This document shows, one piece after another, positions 8,952-16,479 of a stretch of 47,836 nucleotides of DNA. This DNA is from a virus: positions 1 to 47,836 of IMG/VR virus record IMGVR_UViG_3300025174_000034; one strand, 5' to 3'. The position numbers and the translations under genes are program-made. The first letter of the stretch is position 1. Every line of letters starts with the position of its first letter. Under the pieces are notes generated by a model. That model was not told the origin of the DNA. It searched no databases and was given only the letters and a program-made list of their open reading frames with translations.

Positions 8952-9929
8952 TTAAACAGCCGTCGCAGTTATGATCGTCCCATCGGACTCATCATTCACC
9001 TTCGAAAATAGAGGGGCAGTAGTCCAGGAATCAGCATCGATATCTGCGTCAGGTCGAAGAAATTGGACAACCCCAGGTTCTTCAGTTCCAGATGGTTGCA
9101 AGTCGAGATAAACTGTTGCAGCATCGGAGGCTTCAAGAATATCCGCTGACACTATTTGGAGACTGAGCAATATCTCTTGCGCATCAACATATTCTGCTAA
9201 TTCAGTCCCGCTTGCTTGAAGATCGGTAAGAACTTCAGCAGCATCAAAGGTAGTATATTCCTCAGTGCTACTGAATTGCAGATCAAGGTAAACTTCTTGC
9301 GTATCTATGAAATCAGCGATGTCCGTAGAAGTTGGAGAAAAGCCGAGCAAAACTTCAGCAGCGTCGTATTGCTGTCGCTCCTCAACAGATTGTGCTTCGA
9401 GGTCAAGATAGGTTACGTCCGAATCTATGAACTCTGCGATATCAGTCGTGGAAGTCGTCAGATCAAGATAGATGGTGTCTGCGTCCTCAGTTGCACCCTG
9501 GGCATATTCATCCGTACCCGACGGCTGTAAATCAAAGTAGGTTTCTTGCGCTTCAGTAGCCTCTAATATGTCTGCGCTCGCAGGACTAAAAAGAAGCCCC
9601 ACCGTTTGAGAATCCACAAACTCAGCAATGTCAACGCTAGAGGGAGCGAGACTAAGAGGTACGGTTTCCGAATCGACATATTCTGCAATGTCTACTCCTG
9701 ACGCCTGAAGGTCAAGATATACCTCCGCTGAATCATATTGCTGGCGTTCCTCATCTGTAGTGATGGCTTGCAAGTCAAGGTAGACTTCAGCGCTTTCAAT
9801 AGCTTCGATAAGTTCAACACCGGATGCTTGAAGATCAAGATATATGGTCGCAGCATCGGTATATTCTGCGCCCGCCGCAGACTGAATCTGTGCCCCGCCG
9901 GGCAGAAGTGGGCCATAGAGCGGGTGCAT
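8952..9929 (-). CDS. Appendage protein made of 20-residue repeats
   Basis: A 325-residue protein that is almost entirely about 13 tandem copies of the same DAxxVYLDLxxSxxDIAEYV unit. Its start (MHPLYGPLLPGG) matches the PMPPSRYGPVLPG linker in the LamG protein at 12749. Its end (FLRPDADIDADSW) is the beginning of the beta-sandwich domain that opens the next protein, cut off after about 38 residues. AAGG precedes the ATG. It could be a free-standing fibre segment or a remnant of a larger fused protein. Confidence 0.78.
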   Translation of the reverse strand: MHPLYGPLLPGGAQIQSAAGAEYTDAATIYLDLQASGVELIEAIESAEVYLDLQAITTDEERQQYDSAEVYLDLQASGVDIAEYVDSETVPLSLAPSSVDIAEFVDSQTVGLLFSPASADILEATEAQETYFDLQPSGTDEYAQGATEDADTIYLDLTTSTTDIAEFIDSDVTYLDLEAQSVEERQQYDAAEVLLGFSPTSTDIADFIDTQEVYLDLQFSSTEEYTTFDAAEVLTDLQASGTELAEYVDAQEILLSLQIVSADILEASDAATVYLDLQPSGTEEPGVVQFLRPDADIDADSWTTAPLFSKVNDESDGTIITATAV

Positions 9930-10276
9930 TAAGCTACCTTACGAATTGACCAATCGACCGTAATCGTGCCGCCCGTAAGGGCAGCCAGAGTTACGTCCCA
10001 ACCGTGCAAAAGAATCATCGTTGGCGACACCCATACCGGGGTTGCCTGCGCACCCACGAGAATGAACTCCTCGATAATGCGCTGTGTCGAGGCCGAACCC
10101 ACCTTCTCGTAAAAGCGGATCTGAAGTTGGTCACCTGCGACCATATCCGACACATCGAGAAAGACTTGATAGATGCCATCATCGGTTTGCACGTCCGGCC
10201 CGGCGGTGTCCGTCGTAAGCGACCACTCGGTCGTCGAGACTGCTTCTGAGCCCGCGAATGCCTCACTGATCGCCAC
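9929..10276 (-). CDS. Probable virion structural protein
   Basis: A 115-residue beta-rich protein with a GTG start behind GAGGAG at suitable spacing. It includes GIYQVFLDVSDMVAGDQLQIRF and VWVSPTMILLHGWDVTLAAL, a pattern I associate with small virion proteins of this type. It overlaps the following repeat protein by one base. Exact role unknown. Confidence 0.72.
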   Translation of the reverse strand: MAISEAFAGSEAVSTTEWSLTTDTAGPDVQTDDGIYQVFLDVSDMVAGDQLQIRFYEKVGSASTQRIIEEFILVGAQATPVWVSPTMILLHGWDVTLAALTGGTITVDWSIRKVA

Positions 10277-10468
10277 TTATACTTCTCCTCGGATTCGTGT
10301 AAATTCGGTCTGAAGCTCCGTTATCAAGGCCAGTAGCTTGCTCCGCAAGTTCGCCCGCGTGGTAAAGGGGACGACAAACTCCGCTATATCCACACCGTTG
10401 CTATCCCTGATGTGAATATGAGTGACCCGCTTGGTATCCGAGACTGTGTATATCGCCGTGATAGCCAT
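10277..10468 (-). CDS. Small protein in appendage cluster
   Basis: A 63-residue protein (MAITAIYTVSDTKRVTHIHI then a helical tail LRSKLLALITELQTEF). Its ATG lies just after the stop of the upstream gene (TGATATG), suggesting coupling, since no ribosome-binding site is visible. No family recognised; the neighbours are all virion-type genes. Confidence 0.65.
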   Translation of the reverse strand: MAITAIYTVSDTKRVTHIHIRDSNGVDIAEFVVPFTTRANLRSKLLALITELQTEFTRIRGEV

Positions 10469-10469
10469 A

Positions 10470-11309
10470 TCAATAGAGACAGTAGACGCCTACATCGTAC
10501 GCTTCGGCTGCTGAGGGCTGCTCGGCTCGAACTTGCATCTGCGTTCCAGAGGGCAATTCACGCATTACGGGACAAGCAGGTATCGGGCCGTTTACCCACT
10601 CACTTGTCGAAGGCCCCCAATACCATTCACCAAGCTTTATCGAAGAGTAGCCAACCTCCCATTGCACCGGATTTGCTGACATTGTGGTATCGCCCATCGT
10701 TCCTTGGGGAACGACGATGACGCCTTTGTAATTACGAGAAAGCGTCGAGCCGATATTCGCCCAGGTTGACTCTACACCCACACCAGGCGTATGAGATGTG
10801 CCGATGGAATTGGCGGTGTCGATCCCGTAATCATCCATCCCGGCGCAGATGGGGAATCCTAGATTGCCCATTCCCTCCACGAGAACGATTTGAACGCTAA
10901 GCGTATCGGAAGCGATAAGAGCCTGAAGCCGAGCCGAAACGCGAAGACCCTTTGGAATAAAGATAGGTAGAAAAAAGCGCCTTCCTAAGCCCATGTTTGC
11001 AGCACCGTTGTTGGTCGCGCTCCACCCGCTGACGAGGTTAGAGACGATCACCTGCTCGGAGCCACCACCTATCGGCCCAATGCCGATATCGAGAAGTTGA
11101 TCCGTGCGCGTAGCGGTCGCAGAGGAGTTGCTGAGCCAGAGCCAGAAGCCGAAGGCATCGAAGTCCGTTGAGAGTCCAAGTGATGTCCATGAGCCTTTTG
11201 TATGGATCGTCCCCGACGCAGTAACGGTCGTGCCCGGATTATTCACAGGTACGTCCGCGTCGTTCGATTCCCATATTGCGTTGGCCGGAACAGGAAGTGC
11301 AAGTGACAT
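10470..11309 (-). CDS. Probable virion protein, beta-sandwich type
   Basis: A 279-residue protein from the ATG at 11309, preceded by GAGGTAA. An upstream start at 11339 would overlap the secreted-protein gene and lacks a good site. The sequence alternates beta stretches and polar turns (GSWTSLGLSTDFDAFGFWLWL, QVSWEVGYSSIKLGEWYWG-like) and resembles head-fibre or cell-surface-binding proteins of phages. Trp/Tyr are concentrated near the C-terminus. Confidence 0.72.
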   Translation of the reverse strand: MSLALPVPANAIWESNDADVPVNNPGTTVTASGTIHTKGSWTSLGLSTDFDAFGFWLWLSNSSATATRTDQLLDIGIGPIGGGSEQVIVSNLVSGWSATNNGAANMGLGRRFFLPIFIPKGLRVSARLQALIASDTLSVQIVLVEGMGNLGFPICAGMDDYGIDTANSIGTSHTPGVGVESTWANIGSTLSRNYKGVIVVPQGTMGDTTMSANPVQWEVGYSSIKLGEWYWGPSTSEWVNGPIPACPVMRELPSGTQMQVRAEQPSAAEAYDVGVYCLY

Positions 11310-11314
11310 GCTTA

Positions 11315-12409
11315 TTACCTCGGCGCTACGTCGCGCCATGTTTTAGTTGCTGGATTCCAACGCTGACAAGTCACATTGGTAAATGTAAACAGACTTGTTC
11401 TTAGGCAAGGATCGGAGGCGAAGTAAGGAGTGCATTTAGGATCGCTTCCGTCATTACGTCCTGTGCGAAACTTCGCATCAACTACGACGTTACCCGGCTG
11501 AGTCTGTCCACCACCGAAGAATCCATGATTGCAAGAGACGTATTCCCCACCATATACGTCCACGTCATAATCGTTCGACCAGAAGATTACTCCACCTGCA
11601 CCGATGCACGTCGAGGTTCCAGCGTTCCAGTTTCCCGACGTACCATTCACGATGTCGAGTCTCGCAGGCCGCCAGTTAGGATGAAACTGCCATCCATCCT
11701 GATGAGCACCAGAACTTCCAAGCGGGCCACAATCGAAGTTACCAGTGATTTGAATGTCAACGGGGCCAGCGGTACGGAACTTGCCTGCCCCACCAGCGGC
11801 TCCAACAGTTGCACCATTCGCGTTCGAAGCCACAATTACGTCAATGGTATCGCTATTACCGTCGCCCCGGCAACCGTTGATAAAGTCTAGATGCCCTTGA
11901 TCGCCAAAGTCAGGATTACCAGTGAAGTTCCAGACGAGCTTAAGTGGCAATGGCCCATAGTTCGCCAATGGCTGTGAACAACGGAACTGCTGATTCGTGA
12001 AGTTGAGTTGTGTTCCGAAGGCACAGTCCGTTCCTGCAAGCGCCCACTGGCTACGATTGGAAACGAGGCAGTTGCCCAACGGAGGAGGAGGCGGCGGCGC
12101 ATTGAATTCGTCATCGTCAGCCGCATCGACACAACCAGGATCGGCTAGATCGATCAACAGATCACCATCATTGTCCTTCAGATCCGAACATTGCGTTAAT
12201 GGTGGTGGTGGTGGTAAAGGATCGGTTTCATCATTATCTAGTGCATCCACACAGCCTGGGTCAGCTAGATCGACTAGCAAATCGAAATCGTTGTCTAGCA
12301 GATCCGAACATTGCGGGAAAGAGCCAAAGCCTCCACCTGCAAAGGCCGCTCCACTCAGTCCGACAGCTAGACCGATCGTTGCGATTATAGTAGCGATGAT
12401 GTACTTCAT
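11315..12409 (-). CDS. Secreted protein: signal peptide, two Ca-type motifs, beta-helix-like
   Basis: A 364-residue protein with a clear Sec signal peptide (residues 1-25, MKYIIATIIATIGLAVGLSG, cut near AFA-GGG). Two near-identical units follow: CSDLxDNDxDLLxDLADPGC ending DNDE or DDDE, each trailed by a run of five or six prolines. Such Asp/Asn-rich units are known from exported bacterial proteins and probably bind calcium. The C-terminal 240 residues are Asn/Gly rich with repeated short strands, as in right-handed beta-helix proteins. AAAGGAG precedes the ATG. An export signal inside a virion operon is unusual. Confidence 0.8.
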   Translation of the reverse strand: MKYIIATIIATIGLAVGLSGAAFAGGGFGSFPQCSDLLDNDFDLLVDLADPGCVDALDNDETDPLPPPPPLTQCSDLKDNDGDLLIDLADPGCVDAADDDEFNAPPPPPPLGNCLVSNRSQWALAGTDCAFGTQLNFTNQQFRCSQPLANYGPLPLKLVWNFTGNPDFGDQGHLDFINGCRGDGNSDTIDVIVASNANGATVGAAGGAGKFRTAGPVDIQITGNFDCGPLGSSGAHQDGWQFHPNWRPARLDIVNGTSGNWNAGTSTCIGAGGVIFWSNDYDVDVYGGEYVSCNHGFFGGGQTQPGNVVVDAKFRTGRNDGSDPKCTPYFASDPCLRTSLFTFTNVTCQRWNPATKTWRDVAPR

Positions 12410-12428
12410 CTGACGACTCCTTTACAGA

Positions 12429-12749
12429 TTACGGTTCATCCTTTACCTGAATAACAACCGGCCCGAGTCTAGGTGATTCGCCTCCAACCGTAAACTCCAC
12501 GAATAGGCGAAGTCTAATCGGTGCCGTCAAATAACCATCCGGGCCACCAGACGAGATATCGATGAGGCAATTGACTATCATCAAAGAGGCGGTCGCGGCC
12601 TGATCTTGGTAGAGATATGTATCATCATCATACTGGACATCAAACTTGATGCTAGTAGCTTGTGCGTCAAGATTAGTGATTTGTCCTGATCTATCGAAGA
12701 CTGTAACGGGTACGTATTCCTTCGTACCTTCAGTCAGCCTTATTGCCAT
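12429..12749 (-). CDS. Tail-region protein, paralogue of 6841-7161
   Basis: A 106-residue protein, beta-rich, with the same opening (RLTEGTKEYVPVTVFD) and ending (ESPRLGPVVIQVKDEP) as the product of 6841-7161. The ATG overlaps the LamG stop (TAATG). Both copies follow directly after a gene that ends in the 20-residue repeats, which suggests that repeat gene and paralogue were duplicated as a pair. Function unknown. Confidence 0.78.
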   Translation of the reverse strand: MAIRLTEGTKEYVPVTVFDRSGQITNLDAQATSIKFDVQYDDDTYLYQDQAATASLMIVNCLIDISSGGPDGYLTAPIRLRLFVEFTVGGESPRLGPVVIQVKDEP

Positions 12750-13753
12750 TATAGCCGACCCCTAACTGACAATACGAACCTCGTTTGGGCTGTTCCTCTC
12801 CATTTGTTCCCTTCGATTTGGAACCATTTATTTTCACCCTCCGGCAGAGGGTCCCACCAGGGAATAAGCGGGGAGAAGATGTCGAAGCCAGATGGTTGCA
12901 AGTCGAGATAAACTGTTGCAGCATCAGTACGCTCTAGTCCTTCAATACCACTTGGCGTAAAAGCAAGAGGCACTGTAGCAGCATCTATATATTCTGCTAG
13001 TTCTACCCCAGACGGCTGAAGATCAAGATATATCTCTGCCGCGTCGTTAAATCCCGGAAGCACAGGGCCATACCTACTAGGCGGCATCGGAAGGACGAAC
13101 GGCATAACGGGCGCATGTCTATCACCGGCGTTGACCGTTCCGTTCATCGTAGCGGCATTTCCTTGACCGGAATAATCCCGTTCAGGTGATCCAGTTCCCC
13201 ATAGGGGCCAATATCCCTTTAGACTCTGCGGCCTAATAAGCAGGGGGCTTACGCCTTTTGCTAGGGCAGCAATCTCAGCAGGTGACAGATCGATATTCCA
13301 GATACCGATTTCAGCTATCAAACCATCCCAAGGAGCTGCCGTTCCGATATACCTTCCGACTAACAACGGCGTGGTCGTATTTATCATTGTTCGAATATTT
13401 GTGGCTGAGGCATCTTGAACACCGTTGAGATAGATGTAACGGTTGGTAGCTGTCTGGTATCCGCAAATATGCTGCCAGACCCCAACACTTAACGTAGTGG
13501 CTCCAATTGTAAAGGCGGCAGACGAACCGTTCGCTGTAGCAAATGCAGGCTTACCAGCGCTCGTCATTTCGAGCGTATACTGTCTCGTAGGCTGCGCGGC
13601 CGTATCGTACTTCGTGACGATTGCCTTCTCAGCGTTGTTCACATCGGGCCTAACCCATGCGCTCACGGTGATTGGCAGACCCGTAATATCGATGGCTGCC
13701 ACGTCACCAATATCGAGATAATTCGCGCCGTCGTTGTCGAATTCTCTAGACAT
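12749..13753 (-). CDS. LamG (concanavalin-like) protein with 20-residue repeats
   Basis: A 334-residue protein. Residues 1-215 are a LamG/concanavalin-A-like lectin fold: MSREFDNDGANYLDIG, ITVSAWVRPD, WQHICGYQTATNRYIYLNG, LLVGRYIG, WDGLIAEIGIWN and GYWPLWG. A Pro-rich linker (PMPPSRYGPVLPG) leads to three of the 20-residue units found in the two downstream repeat proteins. It probably binds cell-surface sugar as part of a fibre. The ATG overlaps the upstream stop by eight bases. Confidence 0.85.
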   Translation of the reverse strand: MSREFDNDGANYLDIGDVAAIDITGLPITVSAWVRPDVNNAEKAIVTKYDTAAQPTRQYTLEMTSAGKPAFATANGSSAAFTIGATTLSVGVWQHICGYQTATNRYIYLNGVQDASATNIRTMINTTTPLLVGRYIGTAAPWDGLIAEIGIWNIDLSPAEIAALAKGVSPLLIRPQSLKGYWPLWGTGSPERDYSGQGNAATMNGTVNAGDRHAPVMPFVLPMPPSRYGPVLPGFNDAAEIYLDLQPSGVELAEYIDAATVPLAFTPSGIEGLERTDAATVYLDLQPSGFDIFSPLIPWWDPLPEGENKWFQIEGNKWRGTAQTRFVLSVRGRL

Positions 13754-14270
13754 CGGCGTATTCGAAAGTTAGCTCAAACACGTATGCACGACCGGCCATC
13801 GTATCGGCAGCGTCAACACCATCGCGTCCGAAGAAGAACTCCACGATGTCATCGACAGCAAAGTTGCCTGCCGTTAGAGCAGCAGTAGCAAATAGCTTAC
13901 GCCGCGCTGTTGCGGGTGCAGCGTCAGTTACGGTTACGCTCTGTTGCCAGGCGGCAGGGTCGAGCGTTTCAGCGTCGTTCCCACCGACAGCATTGTAATC
14001 GAAGTCGAAAACCACATCGCCAGTTGTCAGGGTAGCCGACCACTCGATGATTACAACAGACGATCCGACGTAGTTCTTAGGAACGCGGAACGCTCCATAG
14101 ACTCCGTGCTTTACCGTTGGCTCTGCCGCCAGTGCATTTCCCAACACAAGCACGAACTGTCGCGCCAGATCATTCGTACCGAAGTTCAGGTCGGCAGGCT
14201 CAAACCAACAAGCGCCTGTATCGTCAGGGCGAGTAGCGAACCCCAAGATTGGGATTCTATGCGCTGCCAT
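13746..14270 (-). CDS. Probable virion structural protein
   Basis: A 174-residue beta-rich protein behind a strong GAGGAGGGG site. Segments such as VPKNYVGSSVVIIEWSATLTTG and VVFDFDYNAVGGNDAETLDP are typical of the beta-sandwich proteins encoded near phage fibre genes. It precedes the LamG gene, with an 8-base overlap, so the two products may act together. Confidence 0.72.
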   Translation of the reverse strand: MAAHRIPILGFATRPDDTGACWFEPADLNFGTNDLARQFVLVLGNALAAEPTVKHGVYGAFRVPKNYVGSSVVIIEWSATLTTGDVVFDFDYNAVGGNDAETLDPAAWQQSVTVTDAAPATARRKLFATAALTAGNFAVDDIVEFFFGRDGVDAADTMAGRAYVFELTFEYADV

Positions 14271-14303
14271 ACAGCTAACCCCTCCTCAGTTAAGTAGTAG
14301 GGG

Positions 14304-14807
14304 TTATCCAGCTTTAAGAGTAGCCGTGACCTTTTCCGTGTCTCCGTTAGCAAAGGTTCTGGTTGCTGCGGTATCCGCAGCGAAGTACGGGTTGCCTGCG
14401 TTTAGAGTAGCTCCATCGGTCATAACCCAGGAGTTCGCACCGTTTATGTCAGGTGCTCCTGTAAATGCGCCGAACGTCACCTGGTCGGCGGTAGCAGACT
14501 GTCCGCCTGTTGCAAAGGTGTTATCAAACGTCGAAGCTTGCCAGTCGATACCGCCCTGCGCAATCGTGCGTGCAATCGTCTGCCGTGCATAACCATTGGC
14601 GGTTACTGCACCAATCTCGTTGATATTCGTCCCCGATACGGTTGCAGACCACACAGAGTCACGCGCATAGTCAGATGCGCCGCCTGACCCTACATTGGTA
14701 GCCGCAAGCCCCATCGTCCACGAGGAAGGGGGTAATCGCGTACCTGAGTTACCGAGAACGTAATCGGTAACTAGCTGTGACAGTCTTTGGAACGCAATTG
14801 TTGCCAC
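14304..14807 (-). CDS. Probable tail or fibre protein
   Basis: About 167 residues from a GTG at 14807, four bases after GGTGAG; a GTG at 14816 is the alternative. The sequence (MATIAFQRLSQLVTDYVLGN, then many small and polar residues, ending ANGDTEKVTATLKAG) resembles phage tail-fibre-like proteins with a helical start and a beta-rich body. A longer frame to 14900 runs into the preceding gene and adds His/Arg-rich residues, so it was rejected. Confidence 0.7.
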   Translation of the reverse strand: MATIAFQRLSQLVTDYVLGNSGTRLPPSSWTMGLAATNVGSGGASDYARDSVWSATVSGTNINEIGAVTANGYARQTIARTIAQGGIDWQASTFDNTFATGGQSATADQVTFGAFTGAPDINGANSWVMTDGATLNAGNPYFAADTAATRTFANGDTEKVTATLKAG

Positions 14808-14808
14808 T

Positions 14809-15246
14809 TTACTCACCGTCCTTCGATGGTGATGCAGCCGCCTTCTCAATTGCATCTGCTTCAATAACCCTATCCTCTGGCATCTTGAAGTTGGAGTCAT
14901 GCGGTGCTGATTCTCTTAGCATTGGATGTGAAAGAGCGCGTACCTCTGAGGCAAGACGCCCCACAGAGACTACGCCATTGGGATCTTCTAGTGCTTTGAC
15001 AAGATTTGGAAGTTCTTTTAGAAGCTCGTCTGCTGTCAATGCGTCTGCTGTGTTATAGTTGTCTGGGTGCTGGTCATAGACGTAAGCGGCCACAATTCTC
15101 TCCGCTGGATGACCTGTAGGGCCACCCTGTCCCCCCGCCTTAGCTCTGCGATGCTGCTCGCCTGCACCGCGTAGATATTCCTCGTCGTCCTTTGCATAGG
15201 CGACCGATGATCTTCCATTTTCGAAGATCGTCTCGTAAAATGGCAC
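14809..15246 (-). CDS. Hypothetical 145-residue protein
   Basis: Starts with GTG behind GGGAGGTAA. It is hydrophilic and mainly helical, with a repeated-charge N-terminus (VAYAKDDEEYLRGAGEQHRRAK) and a later DELLKELPNLVKALEDPNG helix. No family recognised. It lies early in the leftward operon with the other non-structural small genes. Confidence 0.68.
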   Translation of the reverse strand: MPFYETIFENGRSSVAYAKDDEEYLRGAGEQHRRAKAGGQGGPTGHPAERIVAAYVYDQHPDNYNTADALTADELLKELPNLVKALEDPNGVVSVGRLASEVRALSHPMLRESAPHDSNFKMPEDRVIEADAIEKAAASPSKDGE

Positions 15247-15249
15247 TAC

Positions 15250-15456
15250 TTACCTCCCTTTCCTATGTTCGCGCCTCAACCGATCTTCGTGAAGGCGTGC
15301 AAGATTAAGTTGGTCGATCGTCTTTTGAACCGCCTCTCTACTTTCAGCCACTATTCCGACGTTTCCAGACTTGCTCGCATGGAAGAAGAACTCATCGGTG
15401 CTAACCGAGTCTAGCATGCCTTCCCATACTGTTTTATTGTCTTGGTTAATGACCAT
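15250..15456 (-). CDS. Hypothetical 68-residue protein
   Basis: ATG behind AAGGA with seven-base spacing. A short beta part (WEGMLDSVSTDEFFFHASKSGNVGI-like) is followed by a long basic helix (VQKTIDQLNLARLHEDRLRREHRKG). No family recognised. Confidence 0.65.
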   Translation of the reverse strand: MVINQDNKTVWEGMLDSVSTDEFFFHASKSGNVGIVAESREAVQKTIDQLNLARLHEDRLRREHRKGR

Positions 15457-15466
15457 CTATGTCCTT

Positions 15467-15586
15467 CTAACCTAACCAGAGCCAGAAGAAAGCTCCGGCT
15501 AATGCCCATATGACGACAATTGCCGCCACCGCTAAACCTAGCTTAAACTCTTCATAGGTAACCAACGGTTGCCAATCGCTACCCAT
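15467..15586 (-). CDS. Small single-span membrane protein
   Basis: A 39-residue gene. ACAGGAGGACGTAG gives a strong site six bases before the ATG. The product begins MGSDWQPLVTYEEFKLG and ends in one transmembrane segment of about 20 residues (LAVAAIVVIWALAGAFFWLW). It overlaps the upstream stop by eight bases (ATGGGTAG). Topology resembles the membrane protein at 6168-6302. Confidence 0.7.
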   Translation of the reverse strand: MGSDWQPLVTYEEFKLGLAVAAIVVIWALAGAFFWLWLG

Positions 15587-15965
15587 CTACGTCCTCCTGT
15601 GGTGCTCTCGGAGCGGTTGCGGCTGCATGAGCAACTTCCTCGCTCACTACCATATCCTGTATAGGATAGATGCCTAGAGGCACTAGTCGTATCGCTGCCT
15701 CAGGCGTCAAAAAGCATCCGCTCGCTCGCAACTTACGGCTTTCTGCATCGGAATGCCTCTTATTGTGAGTGTCGGCCCAATCTTTCAAAAGAATCTCTAC
15801 AGCCCACTTTACTTCGGGGTCAGTAAGCCACTCGACGGCGCGGGCCAGTGGAGGCTGGAAGGAATCTCCGCAAATGCGGCAATGCCTTGCTGGTCTTTCG
15901 GGATTGTACTCTAGACCTTCGAGGCTCGACAGCCCAATAGGAGTGACCTCAAAGTAGAGACTCAC
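15579..15965 (-). CDS. Hypothetical protein with a CxxC pair
   Basis: A 128-residue protein with a GTG start overlapping the upstream stop as GTGA. Residues about 29-32 are CRIC, the only Cys pair (a second Cys lies further on). A central helix (WAVEILLKDWADTHNKRH) and a segment GCFLTPEAAIRLVPLGIYPI follow. It may be a small DNA-packaging or regulatory protein given its place after the small-terminase-like gene; no family is recognised. Confidence 0.65.
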   Translation of the reverse strand: MSLYFEVTPIGLSSLEGLEYNPERPARHCRICGDSFQPPLARAVEWLTDPEVKWAVEILLKDWADTHNKRHSDAESRKLRASGCFLTPEAAIRLVPLGIYPIQDMVVSEEVAHAAATAPRAPQEDVDG

Positions 15966-16342
15966 TCCGTTGCGCTCTCATCATTAGTCTCTTCGAGCAC
16001 TGGGGTGGCTTGTAGGCGCTTGAGAAGGGCCATAGCCTTGTCCTCTTCTGCGAGAGTAGGATCGCGGCCGAGCGTCTTGTCAATGATCGTCTGCGCGGCC
16101 TTAAGGCGTACCGACTCAGATGAGGCCATCGTGCAAAGTTCTACGAGGGTCTTGACCGCATACGGCAATGCCTGTGTGAGCATCTCGCGAGTCTTCTCAG
16201 CTTGAAGCTCACTTACGGCATTATCCTCTAGCAGAGAGTTATTGCCAAGAAAGTCATTTAGTTTTTCGAAGTTTTGATTGTATTCCTCTAACTTGCGCTG
16301 AAGATCATCAGGCAAGTCACTGCCCATTGGAACCATATCCAT
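15962..16342 (-). CDS. Small terminase-like protein
   Basis: First gene of the leftward operon, 126 residues, mostly helical. The segment ALPYAVKTLVELCTMASSES followed by VRLKAAQTIIDKTLGRDP is the alpha-repeat signature often seen at the end of phage small terminase subunits, which recognise the packaging site. The gene is 10 kb from the large subunit, which is unusual, so the call stays tentative. AAGAGAG lies before the ATG. Confidence 0.5.
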   Translation of the reverse strand: MDMVPMGSDLPDDLQRKLEEYNQNFEKLNDFLGNNSLLEDNAVSELQAEKTREMLTQALPYAVKTLVELCTMASSESVRLKAAQTIIDKTLGRDPTLAEEDKAMALLKRLQATPVLEETNDESATE

Positions 16343-16420
16343 ATCGTCTCTCTTTTCGTAAGAATAGAGCGCCGATCTACTAGTCGCGCAGGATAGCTGT
16401 CAACGGGGTTAGTAACGGCC

Positions 16421-16464
16421 GCCACTTGACAAGTTGTGCAAGGTCTATTGTTGTCAAAAGTGGC
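16421..16464. promoter_or_regulatory. Inverted repeat with facing TTGACA boxes between the divergent operons
   Basis: Arms GCCACTTGACAA (16421-16432) and TTGTCAAAAGTGGC (16451-16464) are reverse complements apart from two extra bases, with an 18-base spacer. Each arm holds a perfect -35 box TTGACA, one per strand, pointing toward each other. The minus-strand copy is well placed for the 16342 operon, but I see no good -10 for either, so an operator for a dimeric regulator is equally possible. Confidence 0.5.
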
Positions 16465-16479
16465 AACGAGCTATTTTAG

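Noticed and set aside
7200-9900. CRISPR-like repetitive DNA
   Set aside because: The periodicity is 60 bases with diverged copies and follows the reading frame; it is a protein repeat, with no spacers and no cas genes.
11997-12413. Rightward 138-residue frame opposite the secreted protein
   Set aside because: Arises from the reverse complement of the repeated Asp/Pro-rich codons; the leftward frame has a signal peptide and a good start site.
7149-13753. Diversity-generating retroelement target
   Set aside because: No reverse transcriptase or template/variable repeat pair is visible; variation among the repeats is spread evenly and not adenine-directed as far as can be seen.
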